Notes: generated from the letters alone by a model not told the origin. 64,000 bases of DNA from Paraescarpia echinospica (GCA_020002185.1 JAHLWY010000274.1:62001-126000); one strand, 5' to 3'. Counted from the first letter of the stretch, positions 43,617 to 55,720 are shown. Numbers and translations: made by a program.

Positions 43617-44511
43617 AAAAATGTATGTAAACAGACAGAAGTGCGTTTATGTCTTTGCTAAACAATGATTGAATGTCAGTACTCCATGCACAACTGGCAG
43701 CAAATATATGAAACAACCCCTTAACGATACCACACGATCACGTGAGAGGACTGTCGCATCGCCATTCTCAATCGAAGCAGATGTGCATCTCTTTGTAGCC
43801 CACCTCCTTCTCTCCACCACGCCATCTGTTGAGCTTCTCCGATGTGCATGGCGATCTCCGTTCTTTTTCGAGGCGATGCTATGTATAATCTATATCATAT
43901 TTTATTCTTGTTCTTAGTTAGTTCATAGTCAGATAATGATGACTAGTTGTTTACAATTGTTGTACATTACTGAATTATCACCCATAAGATTTCAGTATGT
44001 TAAGAGGCGGGCGGTTAACGAAGGTAGTTATTTAGAGGTATATGTTACAACCCACCCTCGTGATATTGGGTTAACAATGGTTGTATATTAGATCAGCTCG
44101 TGCACTGTGCGAAGATACATTGTGAAACACTGGGCACAGAAAGGTAGTTCACAACGTGATTTTAAAATATTGACGCTTTTCCCTGTTTTAATTTGGTACA
44201 CGAGGTTTTGCATTATTGGCATTTTCCTCCACTGAATGTTCAGTAGTGTACGCAGGATTTTTAATGCGGGTACGTTTTGTATGGCGATTGGCCCTGCCTT
44301 TCTGTCTGAAGTGCTACTAGTTTGTGGTTTTGTTATATATCTATATATATAAACATAACACCTTTATTAATTATGTGTTGTTACCATACATTTCAGAATG
44401 GTTTGTTTACCTTTGTTGGGGTGATTAGCATACTTCCTTTATGTATTACGCCTTGCTGGGGAGATCGAGTACCCCAGGCTTTTTGTTTATAGGGCGGTTA
44501 ACACTCCTCAT
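43617..44511. other. Interval between the direct repeats (candidate A2)
   Basis: About 895 bp without a gene. GGCGGTTAAC also occurs at about 44008 and 44493. If the element is Ngaro-like, part of this interval should match a 5' terminal repeat that is not seen in this window. Confidence 0.35.
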
Positions 44512-44797
44512 GGCGGTTAACACCCCTCACCTTTTATATTTGTTTGAATGTCATGTTTTGTTATGCATTGTATAATTTTATCCAGTCTTGAACAATAATC
44601 GTTTTTTTTGCGTCAATACAATTGCACCGATGTAATTGATGTCATGACATTTGAGCATAGGCAATAAGTATTGCCCATTTACAACTCGCATACTGTTTCT
44701 GATATTGTATAAATCAAACTAGCTGCGGCCATTATGATTGTACCTTCAGTATACTCATTAATTATAGTAATAGTAATAGCCCGAAAGAAGACATAAA
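44512..44797 (+). repeat. ~285-bp direct repeat, second copy (candidate B2)
   Basis: Second copy of the repeat at 43332-43616, ending AGCCCGAAAGAAGACATAAA. It is preceded by an extra 20-bp partial duplicate of its own start (GGCGGTTAACACTCCTCA at 44493). Confidence 0.88.
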
Positions 44798-47028
44798 TGC
44801 ATTTTTACATTTTATAAAATAGATATTGTGATATCAATTTTGAGAAAAAAAGAAAAATACTAATCCCGCAAATTAGTTGCAGAAATTAAGGTTTTAGTTT
44901 TCCGTCTGCGCTCCCTTGAAGGCACTGTTTGATAACTAGTTCGTGACGTCAAGTAGCGGACTGCCTCACCGCGCCATTTGTTATTTACATTACAAACAAC
45001 GACAGCGGTTTTCGCGTTCATCGTTTTTTTTTTGTAATTTTTACAATATATGTAAAAACTTGTACATCGTTTTTTCGCTTCATCTTGTTCTACATGGATA
45101 CCTGCACAGGTAATACTGCCGGAGCCTCTGGATCTGCGACTGCGACCGCGACCCGTCCACACCTTCACAAACATGAAATACAAAGTCAAAGGGTAAATAA
45201 GCAGTTTATAATAGTAACTAAATATTTAAGCACTTCAGTAGTATATGTTATGACAACCAGAAAGTAGTATTCATTTAAGTTGAATAGCATTCAATACAGG
45301 AAACAGTCGATATAAAAGAAACACCCTCTAATTTTCAACGCCGTCTTTGAAATCGTGTCGCTTCCCGGAAATAATTGTAATGTGGTGTTATATAAAAATG
45401 GCTAAACAAGAAACATCATAACAATATATAAGGAACAGGACTAGGTCCCAACAGGTTGCTTAATTATAGCGAGCGTGTACTGCATGTAACAGTGAGCGGA
45501 TGTTTTAGAAGTCTAGTTTAACTCCGAACGCAGTTGTCAATGAGTTTTAATCGTTACTTACGTGTTCTAAGACTAAAATTATAAATTCAGTACCCATTTG
45601 CCATGTACATGATAGTGTAATTTGTTCTCTTCTGTTTGACTGTATCGGTGAAAGTTTCTGTTGAACTAATATGTTAAATTGCCAATAAACCTGGTTGGCA
45701 TGTCTTCATTCAGTGTACACATTTTACATTTGAGAAACGTGGCCCAATACTGCATTCCCACGGAATTACGCGATGCATCAAATTAGCCCACTAGCAATGC
45801 AGTATTTAGTAAAATACAGGCATACCGGATTTTCGCGCATTAACACAAGATAATTTCTACAAATGCTTTTGTGTTGTACTTAAATTCCTCCACTACATAC
45901 ATGTTAAATTATGATCAAATTATAATAAATTTGATGTTTTGCACCGATGTTAAAAATATGCCACTAGAATTAGTTGCTTATGTCATGACCTAGTGTACAG
46001 ACTAGTATACATAGAAATCATGTACACAAGTTACAATAATTGTTAAATAGCTTATTTATTTGGGCAATAACATTAATTTCTTTGTATTTAAATCATGGAC
46101 CATCTCAGAATGAATATATTTATTTATTTTTAAATGGAATTATTTTAATAATTTTTACATTATCAGGTACAACTCCAGTAACGGTAATAACCAAAACTAA
46201 TTTTTATAGTGCCATCAATATGCACAAACATTCCGAACAGTGAAAAAGAAATCACTATTTCGCAGAATACTACTATTTCCAAGACAAGGGATATAGCTAC
46301 ACAAATCGCGAAAGTGTATATCATGTCACGCCGTCCGTATAAGACCATGAATATGTCAATTCCATCCTACACCATAACGAGCATTTTGAAACATTACCAA
46401 TGTCGTTGTCTCGGAGGAGGACAAAAACCACCAGTTGCACACCCCCCCCCCCCGGTGGTGACCCAGACACTCCACCTTCAGGCTCTCCAAAATCTGCACC
46501 CCCGCTATCGGCTGTGGGTCGGTGCTCATGACATCAGATGACGAGGGGGCGCTGTTGAAATTTTGTAGTGCAGACGTACACTATTTGTTGAAGCTAACTC
46601 AAACCTCCAATTGCACACCCCATTGACACTCACTGGGAAGGCACATCATATGACCTAGAGGGGCACGTACAGCCTGGACAAATTATGAAGGTCAACGGAG
46701 CATGTGTCACCCAGCCCACCTAGATATGCCCTTGTCATTTGTTGAATTGATTAATTCAGTCACAAATCTAAATATACTTTATTAATCCCAACTAATTAGC
46801 CTCTTAATGAAATACAGTAGTGATTTGGTTTTCAATTTTGTTTCTTCTCAAATCAGCTGTTCAGGTTGGAACAAAGAGAACAAAATTAAAGCCACTCTAT
46901 ACATCAACGCTTACAAAGCCTGTGGATGTGTCTGCATAATCAGAATCATCCAATCAACATTAGGAAGATGATTTATGTACGATCCGGGGCTAGAACACTC
47001 CGATGATGTCAGCGATAGCAACATGTGA
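44798..47028. other. Intergenic, no confident gene
   Basis: A GC-richer spot at 44930-45170 contains a perfect TGACGTCA (44944-44951) and could be a decayed promoter. On the minus strand, 46348-46163 encodes 61 residues with a hydrophobic helix (FAICVAISLVLEIVVF), like a lone membrane-anchor exon. A poly-C run lies at 46443. No family can be named. Confidence 0.3.
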
Positions 47029-47204
<176 letters not shown>

Positions 47205-47207
47205 TAG

Positions 47208-47720
47208 ATGAATTCTACACCGAGCAACGACGTGGATGAGACCTCAGAAAACAAAACCCACAACACGATAGTGATAGGAGACTTTAATGCGCAAGTAGGG
47301 AAACGAACAAACATTTCGGAAACGGCAACAGGCAAATTTGGCCTATGTGTGAGAAACGAAAGAGGCGACACCTTGGTAGAATGGGCAACATCAAGAAAGT
47401 ACAAAATCATGAATACCATGTTCCAGAAGAAAGCAGGGAGGAGATGGACATGGAAAAGCCCAAATGGAGAAACAAAGAACGAAATTGAGTACATCCTGAC
47501 AAACAAGCCAGATATGGTCATTGACGTAACTGTCATCGACCAAGTCAACATCGGAAGTGACCACAGAATGGTAATGAGCAACATAAAATTAGAAGTCAAG
47601 GCTGAAAGGAAGAAGTTGGTAAACAAGAGACCACCGAGTGTAGATACCACACAATCGGAAGAAAAAAGATCGAATTCCAACTCGAACTGCGAAATCGATT
47701 CGAGACACTACAGGAACTAG
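47208..47720 (+). pseudogene. RTE LINE endonuclease C-terminal half
   Basis: A 170-codon frame with HNTIVIGDFNAQVGKRTNIS (catalytic D and N), FGLCVRNERGDTLVEWATSR, RRWTWKSPNGETKNEIEYIL and NIGSDHRMVMSNIKLEVKAE (the terminal SDH motif). These are the second half of the AP-endonuclease domain that nicks target DNA. The N-terminal half with the first Asn and Glu is missing through truncation. A frameshift near 47690 leads into the next frame. Confidence 0.87.
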
Positions 47721-47734
47721 ACCACATCGACACC

Positions 47735-48547
47735 ATGAGCGAAAACATCACTGAGATGATCCATCTAAGTGCAACACGTGTAGCCAAAGCAATCAATAGG
47801 CATGTAGTGACGAGAATATCGTCACCGACACGAGCACTAATGAAGAAACGACGAGAAATGGTGGATAACCGTAAAAAACAAATAGGGTACATAGAAATAT
47901 GCAAGACCATCAAAAAGAAAGCGAAGGAGGACATCAAAAAGTACAAACAAGAGATCATACGAGAAACGATTATGTCATCAAACAGCCTGAAGAAAGCAAG
48001 AAGAACGCAGGGACTAGGCCGAGACAAACTGATTACCCTTCTAGACAAGCAGGGTAGAGAAATACAAGACCAAGATATGACCATGGAACGAATAGAGGAA
48101 TTCTACACCGAGCAATATGACATTGAACAGAGTACCATATTTCACACCGACCCAAACGAGGTACCAGAAATAACACCATGGGAAGTGGAAGCTGCGCTAA
48201 CAGATATAAAGAATGGGAAGACATCAGGAAACGGCTATGTAAACATTAAAACATTAAAAGCAGGAGAAGATATAATCTCGAAGACACTGGCTAAGCTGTA
48301 TACTAAATGCTTATCAGAAAGACGAATACCCACCGCTTGGAAGAACGCAAATGTGGTGATAATCTTCAAGAAGGGAAATAAGAAAGACTTTAAGAACTAC
48401 ATATCGATATGTCTGTTATCAAACATCTACAAATTACTCACAAAGATACTAACGAATAGACTAGAGAAGACACTGGACGAAAACCAACCACGAGAGAAAA
48501 CAGGATTCAAAGCAAGTATTCAACGACAGACCACATACACGTCGTAA
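47735..48547 (+). pseudogene. RTE LINE linker and RT fingers
   Basis: A 270-codon frame: ENITEMIHLSATRVAKAINR, a basic linker, EFYTEQYDIEQ, then the RT start ALTDIKNGKTSGNGYVNIKT and IPTAWKNANVVIIFKKGNKK, NIYKLLTKILTNRLEKTLD. PGxDG, normally conserved before the fingers, is SGNGYVN here. It ends near the QAGF block (KTGFKASIQRQT). Homology continues from 48590 in another frame. Confidence 0.85.
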
Positions 48548-48587
48548 ACCAACTAAAAAAGAAGTGCCGATAATATAATATCCCGGC

Positions 48588-49640
48588 CTGCCTCGCTTTC
48601 GTCGACTACGAGAAGGCTTTCGACTCGGTGCAAACTCAAGCAACCTCCCTTCAAGAACAGGGGATAGAAGATGTGTACATCGATATCCTGAAAGACATCT
48701 ACACCAACAGCTCGGTGACAGTCCATCTACACAAAAAGAGCAACAAGATCAACATCAAGAGAGGAGTACGACAGGGTGACACCATATCGCCCAAGCTGTT
48801 CCCGGCAACAACGAAGACTGACCTGGGAAACCAGAGGCTTGATGATAGACGGAGAATATCTCAGCCATCTTCGCTTCGCCGACGACATGCTCATATGTGC
48901 TACTACACAGCAAAAACTACAAAACATGCTGCAGAAGCTAGCTGATGAGAATGAAAAACAAGGTCTCAAGATGAACATCTCGAAGACAAAAGTGATGCTA
49001 GAAAATGACACACCAATATATATCAACACGACGCAGATAGAGAACGTTGAAAGCTACGTCTATCTGGGACAGCGATACAGTATTTGATACAAAAACCAAG
49101 ACAAGGAGATTCAAAGAAGGATCACTGCCGGCTGGACAGCATTCGCCAAACACCGTGACATCTTCAATGGTAACTTTGGAACCTGCTTGATGAGACAAGT
49201 CTTCAACTCATGCCTACTTCCAGCGATGACATACGGCGCGGAAACATGGGCCCTCATCCAGGAAAAGGCACTCATCCAGGAAAAGAACAAGCTAGCAGCC
49301 GCACAAACAAAGATGGAAAGAAGTTTGTTAGACATCACATATCGGGAGCGAAAAACAAACATCTAGGTAAGGCAGAAGACAAAACTCATAGACTTGACAG
49401 AATAAGTCAGAAGACAGAAGTGGACCTGGGCACGGCACATCAGCAGACTACGAGATAATCGATGGACATCGCGTATCACAACCTGGAGACCTTACGAAGC
49501 GAAACGATCTAGAGGAAGATCGGCGAGACGATGTAGAGACGAACTAGACGAGTACTGGAAGGGCACCATCTGGCAGAGGATAGCGCAAGACAGGCAGATT
49601 TGGAAACGACATGCTGAGGCCTTCGCCCAACTACGGGACA
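48588..49640 (+). pseudogene. RTE LINE RT palm and C-terminus
   Basis: Reads FVDYEKAFDSVQTQA (first catalytic Asp) at about 48600, IKRGVRQGDTISPKLF at 48755, and then a deletion of about 17-18 bases before LTWETRGLMIDGEYLSHLRF. The next frame (48776-49087) keeps the catalytic FADDMLICATT and MNISKTKVM. Later frames carry YGAETWALIQEK, RRQKWTWARHISRLRDNRWT and GRSARRCRDELDEYWKG up to about 49590. The palm motifs survive but the ORF is interrupted at least four times. Confidence 0.85.
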
Positions 49641-49688
49641 CAACGGCTACTCAATGATGATGATGATGATGATGATACATATATATAT

Positions 49689-49850
49689 GTTACCGCAATT
49701 TCGGTAACTAGCGATAGGGAGTTGATTCCAGATTCTGGATGCAGCTACAGAAAAAGCACTTTTGCCAATATTAAGCTTGGTTTTCGGAAAAGTCACTACA
49801 CAAGAATAACCAAGAAATCGGATCATCACTATATTCAAAGAAGGAATGAT
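49689..49850 (-). mobile_element. L2-like LINE C-terminal fragment
   Basis: The minus strand encodes PKTKLNIGKSAFSVAASRIW followed by NQLPIASYRN. This matches the element at 58880-58975 (TKLNIDKHAFSVASPKIWNQ). Only about 40 codons remain, lying between the RTE tail and GT61 copy B. The palindrome GTTACCGCAATTTCGGTAAC sits at 49689-49708. Confidence 0.65.
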
Positions 49851-49935
49851 ACCTTGTTATACGTAATTAATGAAATATATATTCCTCCTTACAGGCGATT
49901 TGTAGTGCATTTCGTTGTCATTAGGTGCAAATTAG

Positions 49936-51424
49936 TTATTTTTTAAACTTGTCAACATAATATTTCACAACCGGCTCGATATCAGTTGCTGTTATAAACA
50001 TACATTGCTTCTTAAACATAAGTCCGCAATATCGGTGACCTAGCAGCAGCATGAGGTGTCGGTAGCACCACGCTGGTTGTCCCCCGTCATCATAACACAC
50101 TCCCTCAAAGAGGATGGTACCAGGTTGAGAAAATATGATATTTGATTCGCCCGCTCCATGCGGAGCTACAACAAGGTAGGCGCGACTAAATATATACCGA
50201 GTTTCATTAAATCCAGGCACAGGATCGTCACCAAATACAACTGTTTTCAGATTGGCTGAGGCGGTAAGTTTCTGTAGCATGGCCAGTATGTCGTGGGGGT
50301 GGTCGAACCATCGTTTCTCCGAGCGACGAATCAGGATGACAGTGTCTCGAAGCGGCTCAGGCTCGAGCATCGCGGCCCGTAATTGCATCGACAAAAATTG
50401 TGAATTGAATAACATCGCGCGACTACACGGAGTGCCCGCAGGCATGTAGACGATATCAGCACGAATTTATCCGGTTACCAAGCGAGAAGGCCCAAAGCCA
50501 AGACCCGCCAAGAACTGCATTGTGAAGGTGTTTTTATCCCTTACAAGAATCTTTATGTTCGGGTGGCGCGTCAGGAACGACAAGTAGGCCGCAATTCGAG
50601 TGAGATTTTCAATGAGAAAGTGGTAGTACAAATTGCCCCCCCCCCCCCATTGCGCTAATGCAAACACTTCCCGATATCGACTGTACCGTTTCTTTGGTTG
50701 AAAATATTGGTATTGTGGCACGTCATGGCAGCTTCTGGGAACAATCTTCCAGTTATCTTTGATCACTTCCCCGTGTTCATTCAAGAATGCACCTGTGACT
50801 ACAATAATGAATGTGATGTCGTGACGTAATTCTGATGCCGAATTGTGATTTGTATTTTGCTCTTTTGATATCCCGGAAATATGCGAGAATTTGCTTGATA
50901 TTTTAAGAGCTTCCTAAAACGAAAACGATTCTTCTATGTCTTCGGGTCGAGTGAAACATTTATTGTCATACGGGGCCCTTCGCCTGTAAATACTACAATC
51001 ACTTATTATACCATTGTAATATTCCGTTATCATCGGTGGTGCAAGAACAGTCGGGCTTTCCGAGAACCGAATAGAATGTATTTTCACGCGCCGATCATTC
51101 AACATCAACATAAATTGTGTATGTCTATTTCCGTCCAGCACAGTAATATTCCGATGTTTTATACTTGGAATATTACTAGTTTGGAATAGTTTCTGACGAG
51201 TGACTTCCAATTCGTTTATATATTTTTGTGACAAAATCGAATTCATTCTCGCGACTGCTGCAACTACACCAAGCTTCAGTGCTGTAGTTTTGTGAACGAC
51301 TGAGATGTTATTCTTGGCCAATCTAGACTCGTTACTAAATAGGTAGTTTTTTTGAAATGTTGACGACGATGATTGCTAATAGCAAAATACACAATATCTT
51401 CTTGTACGTCTTGGGTGACGTCAT
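49936..51424 (-). pseudogene. GT61-family glycosyltransferase pseudogene, copy B
   Basis: Paralogue of copy A at 5713-7248, also on the minus strand. The ATG at 51424-51422 opens MTSPKTYKKILCILLLAIIV, a type II membrane anchor. The frame breaks in an A7 run (51353-51347) and again near 51300. The stem region (51321-50917) carries ISDCSIYRRRAPYDNKC, equivalent to copy A. An in-frame TAG at 50916-50914 and an in-frame TAA at 50469-50467 interrupt an otherwise continuous frame to the natural end (EPVVKYYVDKFKK, stop 49938-49936). The signature VVAPHGAGESNIIFSQPG is intact. A run of 13 Cs at 50637-50649 encodes poly-Gly where copy A has YWGNG. Four or more lesions make it a clear pseudogene, unless the assembly is poor. 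Confidence 0.88.
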
Positions 51425-52683
51425 CTTGCATCAAATAGTGTTTTGTCCAATCTGTCAAAAAAGAAGAAAACTAAATAAGGCACAATAATTAGCAAGTTGT
51501 ATTTCAACATATTTTCAAGTGAAAAAAGCATACAAAACGAATTACGTCATTCAATATATCAATAAACCAAATGTAGCTGATATGAAATGCATAACACATA
51601 ATTGGGAAATAAACCAAAACGTAATGCAATTAAACATGCCCAGAAAACTGTGCGTTATCTCCCGCTCGCTGTATGCATATGTCTTAATAAGGTAATGTTA
51701 CTTTTCATAAAATCAAGTAGTACAACACATATCAGCAGTTGAAAACGGTTTAATACCCTTTCCAATATCACAATAACCAAGTTCTTAACCGCATACGTTT
51801 ATTGTGATATACAAAAGATAACAAATATTACGGATGAATTACGTCACACACATGCCAGTTTCCCTGAGATGTGTAAAGATTGGAAGATTATGTAATTTAT
51901 AGCCGTTCGTAATTTTAGACAAATAGTTCATTCTCTATGCAGAAGGACTCACTACAATATGTATCTTTGAAGGTGCAGTTAGATAACCGGTAGCCACAAT
52001 TGTCGGATCTTTATCAGCCTTAATCTATCTTGAATTTCGGACCTCAATATGTTGGCCGCTATAAAAGTTATTTACAACCCGAGATGTTTGGTTTTGGTTC
52101 GGATAGGTTACACATTCAATCATCTAATTTGTGGTGAAAAAGGCAGTGTTACTTAACGTTTAGTTGTATGAGTGAGATAATATAAGAGCGAGAAAACAAT
52201 GAAAGCATAATGACATATATATATATATATATGTGTGTGTATATATACATACATACATAATATTATATATATATTTATATTTATATAATATTATGTATAT
52301 AAATTTAATACTACAGAGGATAACACATGAAAGCACACAAAACAACACGGATTTCTAATGTGGTCCTACAATAATAAATAAATATTGATAATGAAGATAA
52401 ATAAAAATGCAACAGACATGTTATACTATAAATACACATTCTTAACAGAAAATATGACATCAGAATATGATATTGTTATAAAATATATAATCTATTTAGG
52501 CAACATTATTATACTATATATGATGAAGTAGTATTATTAAATTTAAAAACGTGTTTAATAATTTAAACCATAGCATAAAGATTGTGTTCATAAATATATA
52601 TATATATAAACACAACACTGTACTTTTGCTAGCAAGACGAAATCCGGTACATGTTTAGACACCTTGCATATATATATATATAT
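51425..52683. other. Upstream flank of GT61 copy B, no supported gene
   Basis: AT-rich; contains (TA)n runs at 52215-52235, 52595-52610 and 52668-52685. No domains or promoter elements can be assigned. Confidence 0.35.
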
Positions 52684-53049
52684 ATTTAATATTTATAGAG
52701 CGCAATATCCACAATATGCTCAAAGCGCTGTACAATAAAATCCAATCAAGCGAATCAATGTATACTTATACAAACTGCCAAAAAAGAAACTTCAGGTAAA
52801 ATGTTGAACAAATTAAGTTAGTTATATTAAAACTATTAATTAAATAAATAAATAAAATTATATAAATTATAAATTAGACCTGTTATTACTGTATTTAAAT
52901 ATATGCATACCTATACATACATACCCACACACATGCACGCACGCACGCATACATAAATAAATACTGATACATGCACTCAAAAATAATATATCTATATGTA
53001 TAAAAGTAAGATATGCAATAAAATGTCCTCAAATGAAATGTTAAAAATG

Positions 53050-53355
53050 TCAGCAGTATTGAGCTTTGAACATGTGCGTCTTTAGTGTCTCTCTGAACGC
53101 CGACAGAGTTATGTTGCACTTGATAACAATGGGCAGTGCATTCCATAGTCGAGGTCCAATCACACGAAAGGACCATTTGATTGGCAACCAGTGTAATTCT
53201 TTTAGAACCGGAGTTATATGATCACGGTGAGGTGTGAACGTGATGATTCCGGATGCCATGCTTTGTATTCGCTGGAGTTTGTGAATGTGGTCACGTGGTA
53301 GTCCAGCCAGTAACGCGTTCCCGTAGTCCAATCTAGATATGACGAAAGCATGCAA
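53050..53355 (-). pseudogene. L2-like LINE C-terminal domain
   Basis: Encodes FVISRLDYGNALLAGLPRDH, IHKLQRIQSMASGIITFTPH, VLKELHWLPIKW and GPRLWNALPIVIKC, ending KTHMFKAQYC. Between LHWLPIKW and FRVIGPRLWN about 60 residues of the usual domain are missing in frame, an internal deletion. This domain binds the element RNA. Confidence 0.8.
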
Positions 53356-53657
53356 AAGTCATTTAGTCGCATCCGTTGTGAGGTATCGCCTGATACGACT
53401 GATGTTGTGGAGGTGTATATACGCTGTTCGGGAAATGGCACTTATGTGGTTAGTCATGTTGAGAGATTGATCAAATATAACGAAGTCAAAGTCGAGTCAA
53501 AAATGCGTATCTCCTTTAGCAGTGGCAACTTTTGTTTAGTGCCAAACACCATGACATCCGTCTTCTGATCATTTCACTTCAGTAAATTGATCCGAGACTA
53601 TTCACCAATTTCTTCTAGGCAACAGCACAGACGATCCATTAAGTTCAGTTGGTCATC

Positions 53658-54556
53658 TCAACCAGGACAAAACGAAACATAAAGTTGCGTGTCGTCGGCA
53701 TATAGGTGATATTCTAAGCAGAATGTCTTCATGACGTCGCCAAGTGGTGTAATATATGCAGTGAACAGCAATGGCCCGAGTACGGAGCTTTGCAGTATAC
53801 CAAACGGCACAGCAGTTATGGAGGATTTGACACTTTCAATACGAACGACTTGGTGCCGACCGGACAAGTAAGATCTGAACCACTCAAGCGCAGCACCAGT
53901 GACACCGAATCTGTGAGTGAGTCTGTTCAATAGAATGCGTGGTCAATGGTGTCGAAAGCGACGGTCGAGTCAAGCATAACCAACACAACAACACAGGCAC
54001 GGTCTACTACTGCAGACAGAATGTCATTGTGTACTTTAAGCAGAGCCGTTTCAATTGAGTGATCATGGCGATATGCCGATTGAAATTGGTCGTGCAAGTT
54101 GTTCTCTTGCATTTGGAAATTAAGCTGTTTTGCCACAACGGGCTCGATTACTTTAAAGAGAAATGCCAGATTCGATACAGTTCGATAGTTCTGCATTGAT
54201 TCTGGATTTAGTCCAGCCTTCATTATTAATGGCGAGATGCAGCCAGTCTTGTATTTATTTGGAACAACGGACGACTGCAGAGATGCCACAACTATGTGCA
54301 ACAAAATGGGCAGAAGTTCATCGATCGATTCTCTCACTATCCAGGTAGGAGCTGGGTCTAGGTCGCACGATTTAAGCGGTGCATCCATGATGATATTCTT
54401 AATTTCGCCTGGCGTTGGTAGGGAGAAGGAAGACAGCTCCGATATGCAGCCGATGTTGTTGATATCCACAGTTTTGTAACTATTTGCTCTGTCAGAGCTG
54501 GTAGACAACTCATGACATATATTGTTGATCAAATTATGTTTGGGTAAGTAGTGCAT
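53658..54556 (-). pseudogene. L2-like LINE reverse transcriptase, fingers and palm
   Basis: Frame one (54556-53927) encodes LKSCDLDPAPTWIVRESIDE, PESMQNYRTVSNLAFLFKVI, DQFQSAYRHDHSIETALLKV and VVLVMLDSTVAFDTIDHAFY (first catalytic Asp; the usual DLSAAFDT is DSTVAFDT). Frame two (53930-53658) has EWFRSYLSGRHQVVRIESVK, then GILQSSVLGPLLFTAYITPL, where the normally invariant PQGS is LQSS, and the catalytic YHLYADDTQLYVSF. Both palm aspartates survive but the glycine loop is gone. Confidence 0.85.
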
Positions 54557-54905
54557 TCACGCTCTTGCACTGATCAGCGTATTATTGTCTATGCACCTCT
54601 AGTTTGGATTTTCTCCAGGATCTTTCACTCTGCCGTTTCTCGCAGCCGTCGGTATACCACCCTGTATCTTGCCGTAATCGGACATACTTTTCTTGCATAG
54701 GCGCCTGCGAATCAACTAAGCTGACCAGCATATGATCGTACTGATCAACCAGTTCTTCTACATTCAGCAAGTCAAGATCATCCGAGCGGAATAGTGGAAT
54801 GTCTTGTCGAAAAGACACTGCATCAATGGTGCGTAACTATGTGGTCAGAAAGACCCATGTCCGTAACGGTAACATTTCGAACAAGGTGTTCGTCCGTACC
54901 CATTC

Positions 54906-55262
54906 TTAAAAAAACACTGTAGTTGACAAGCCAATTTTCGCTGATGGCGGCGAGCGGTAAATTACAACAATTCTCATGGATGACGTAGGTGTTTTCAGCC
55001 GGCACTCGATATGTTCAAACGATCGACACGCATCGGTATCCTGTTTGTGTAAAACGATTTCGGATTTATGGATAATAGCGACATCGCCCCCTTTACCGGT
55101 AGGGCGAGGCATGTGCTTTATGGAATATCCATTTGGTACAATGTCTGTAATCACACCGACATCGCTCGAAGGCTTCAACCACGTTTCGCATATCGCCATC
55201 ATATCGAGATTGTTTCAAAGTATACGATCCGCAATGGCGAGTGTTTCGTGCCGACACGATTG
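54906..55262 (-). pseudogene. L2-like LINE endonuclease
   Basis: Begins with RICYVNAQSCRHETLAIADR, interrupted by a TGA, then NNLDMMAICETWLKPSSDVG (catalytic Glu in CETWL), KGGDVAIIHKSEIVLHKQ and RIVVIYRSPPSA. This is the AP-endonuclease fold that starts target-primed reverse transcription. The later part (about 55005-54823) carries MGLSDHIVTH with the terminal SDH motif in another frame. The frame breaks near 54920. Confidence 0.82.
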
Positions 55263-55720
55263 TGCGTTAACGTAGCATATTCGTACGCCTTGATCGCGCT
55301 GTACCTGTTTATACATTGGTAAAGTTATTAAATTTGGTACATTTGCACTTGGTTGTGGCAACATCGGTACTCTTGCGTAGTGAATTATTGTCCCGATCTG
55401 TTTTGCGACTTTACGACCGCCACGTAGACGAACGCTTGAGGATGCACAGTTGATGAAGGAGAAAATTCACACAGCAGGTCACCGGAGTTCTGGTATACCT
55501 GGTTGCACTGGCGGCAATTGACAACAACTGTGTCCTAGAATAACGCACTACAGATGCCGTTGTCGACACATACGTGTGCCGAAGTGCGTCTTGCGTCACT
55601 GCGTATCATCGGCGGTTGCACAAAAGTCGTTCCTGGTCCGGTGTTATCCAGGAATAGACCACAGCGTTCTGCTTGATAAGTTTGCAACCGGTTCTCAAGG
55701 CAAGCGTAGACGAATGTCGA

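Larger units (their letters stand above)
40470..44798 (+). mobile_element. DIRS/Ngaro-like tyrosine-recombinase retroelement relic
   Basis: Collects an RNase H end plus tyrosine recombinase fragment (41590-42560), two GC-richer internal tandem arrays and a pair of ~285-bp direct repeats at the 3' side (43332 and 44512). Ngaro/DIRS elements lack LTRs and integrase and carry split direct repeats in an A1...B1-A2-B2 arrangement. The 3' pair here fits B1 and B2. The left boundary and any A1 were not found, so the extent is provisional. Confidence 0.6.
47205..49673 (+). mobile_element. RTE-group LINE, longer copy
   Basis: About 2.5 kb of an RTE LINE, from the middle of the endonuclease to a TGATGATGATGATGATGATG tail at 49655-49673. 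It is closely related to the 1-kb copy at 9933-10930. The 5' truncation point lies at the GA microsatellite. Several frameshifts and small deletions break the ORF. Confidence 0.9.
52684..55720 (-). mobile_element. Near full-length L2-like LINE
   Basis: Reading down the minus strand: a decayed N-terminal region with cysteines (55720-55290), endonuclease (55290-54800), RT (54556-53658), C-terminus (53355-53050) and a 3' UTR ending CAGCGCTTTGAGCATATTGT, GATATTGCGCTCTATAAATA and then TATATATATA at 52684. The paired GCGC arms at the end are the L2-type 3' signature. Many stops and frameshifts make it old. Confidence 0.85.

Noticed and set aside
44860..45189. 109-codon minus-strand ORF beside a TGACGTCA site as a gene
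   Set aside because: Ends in low-complexity Arg/Lys sequence; no domain, and the site alone does not make a promoter.
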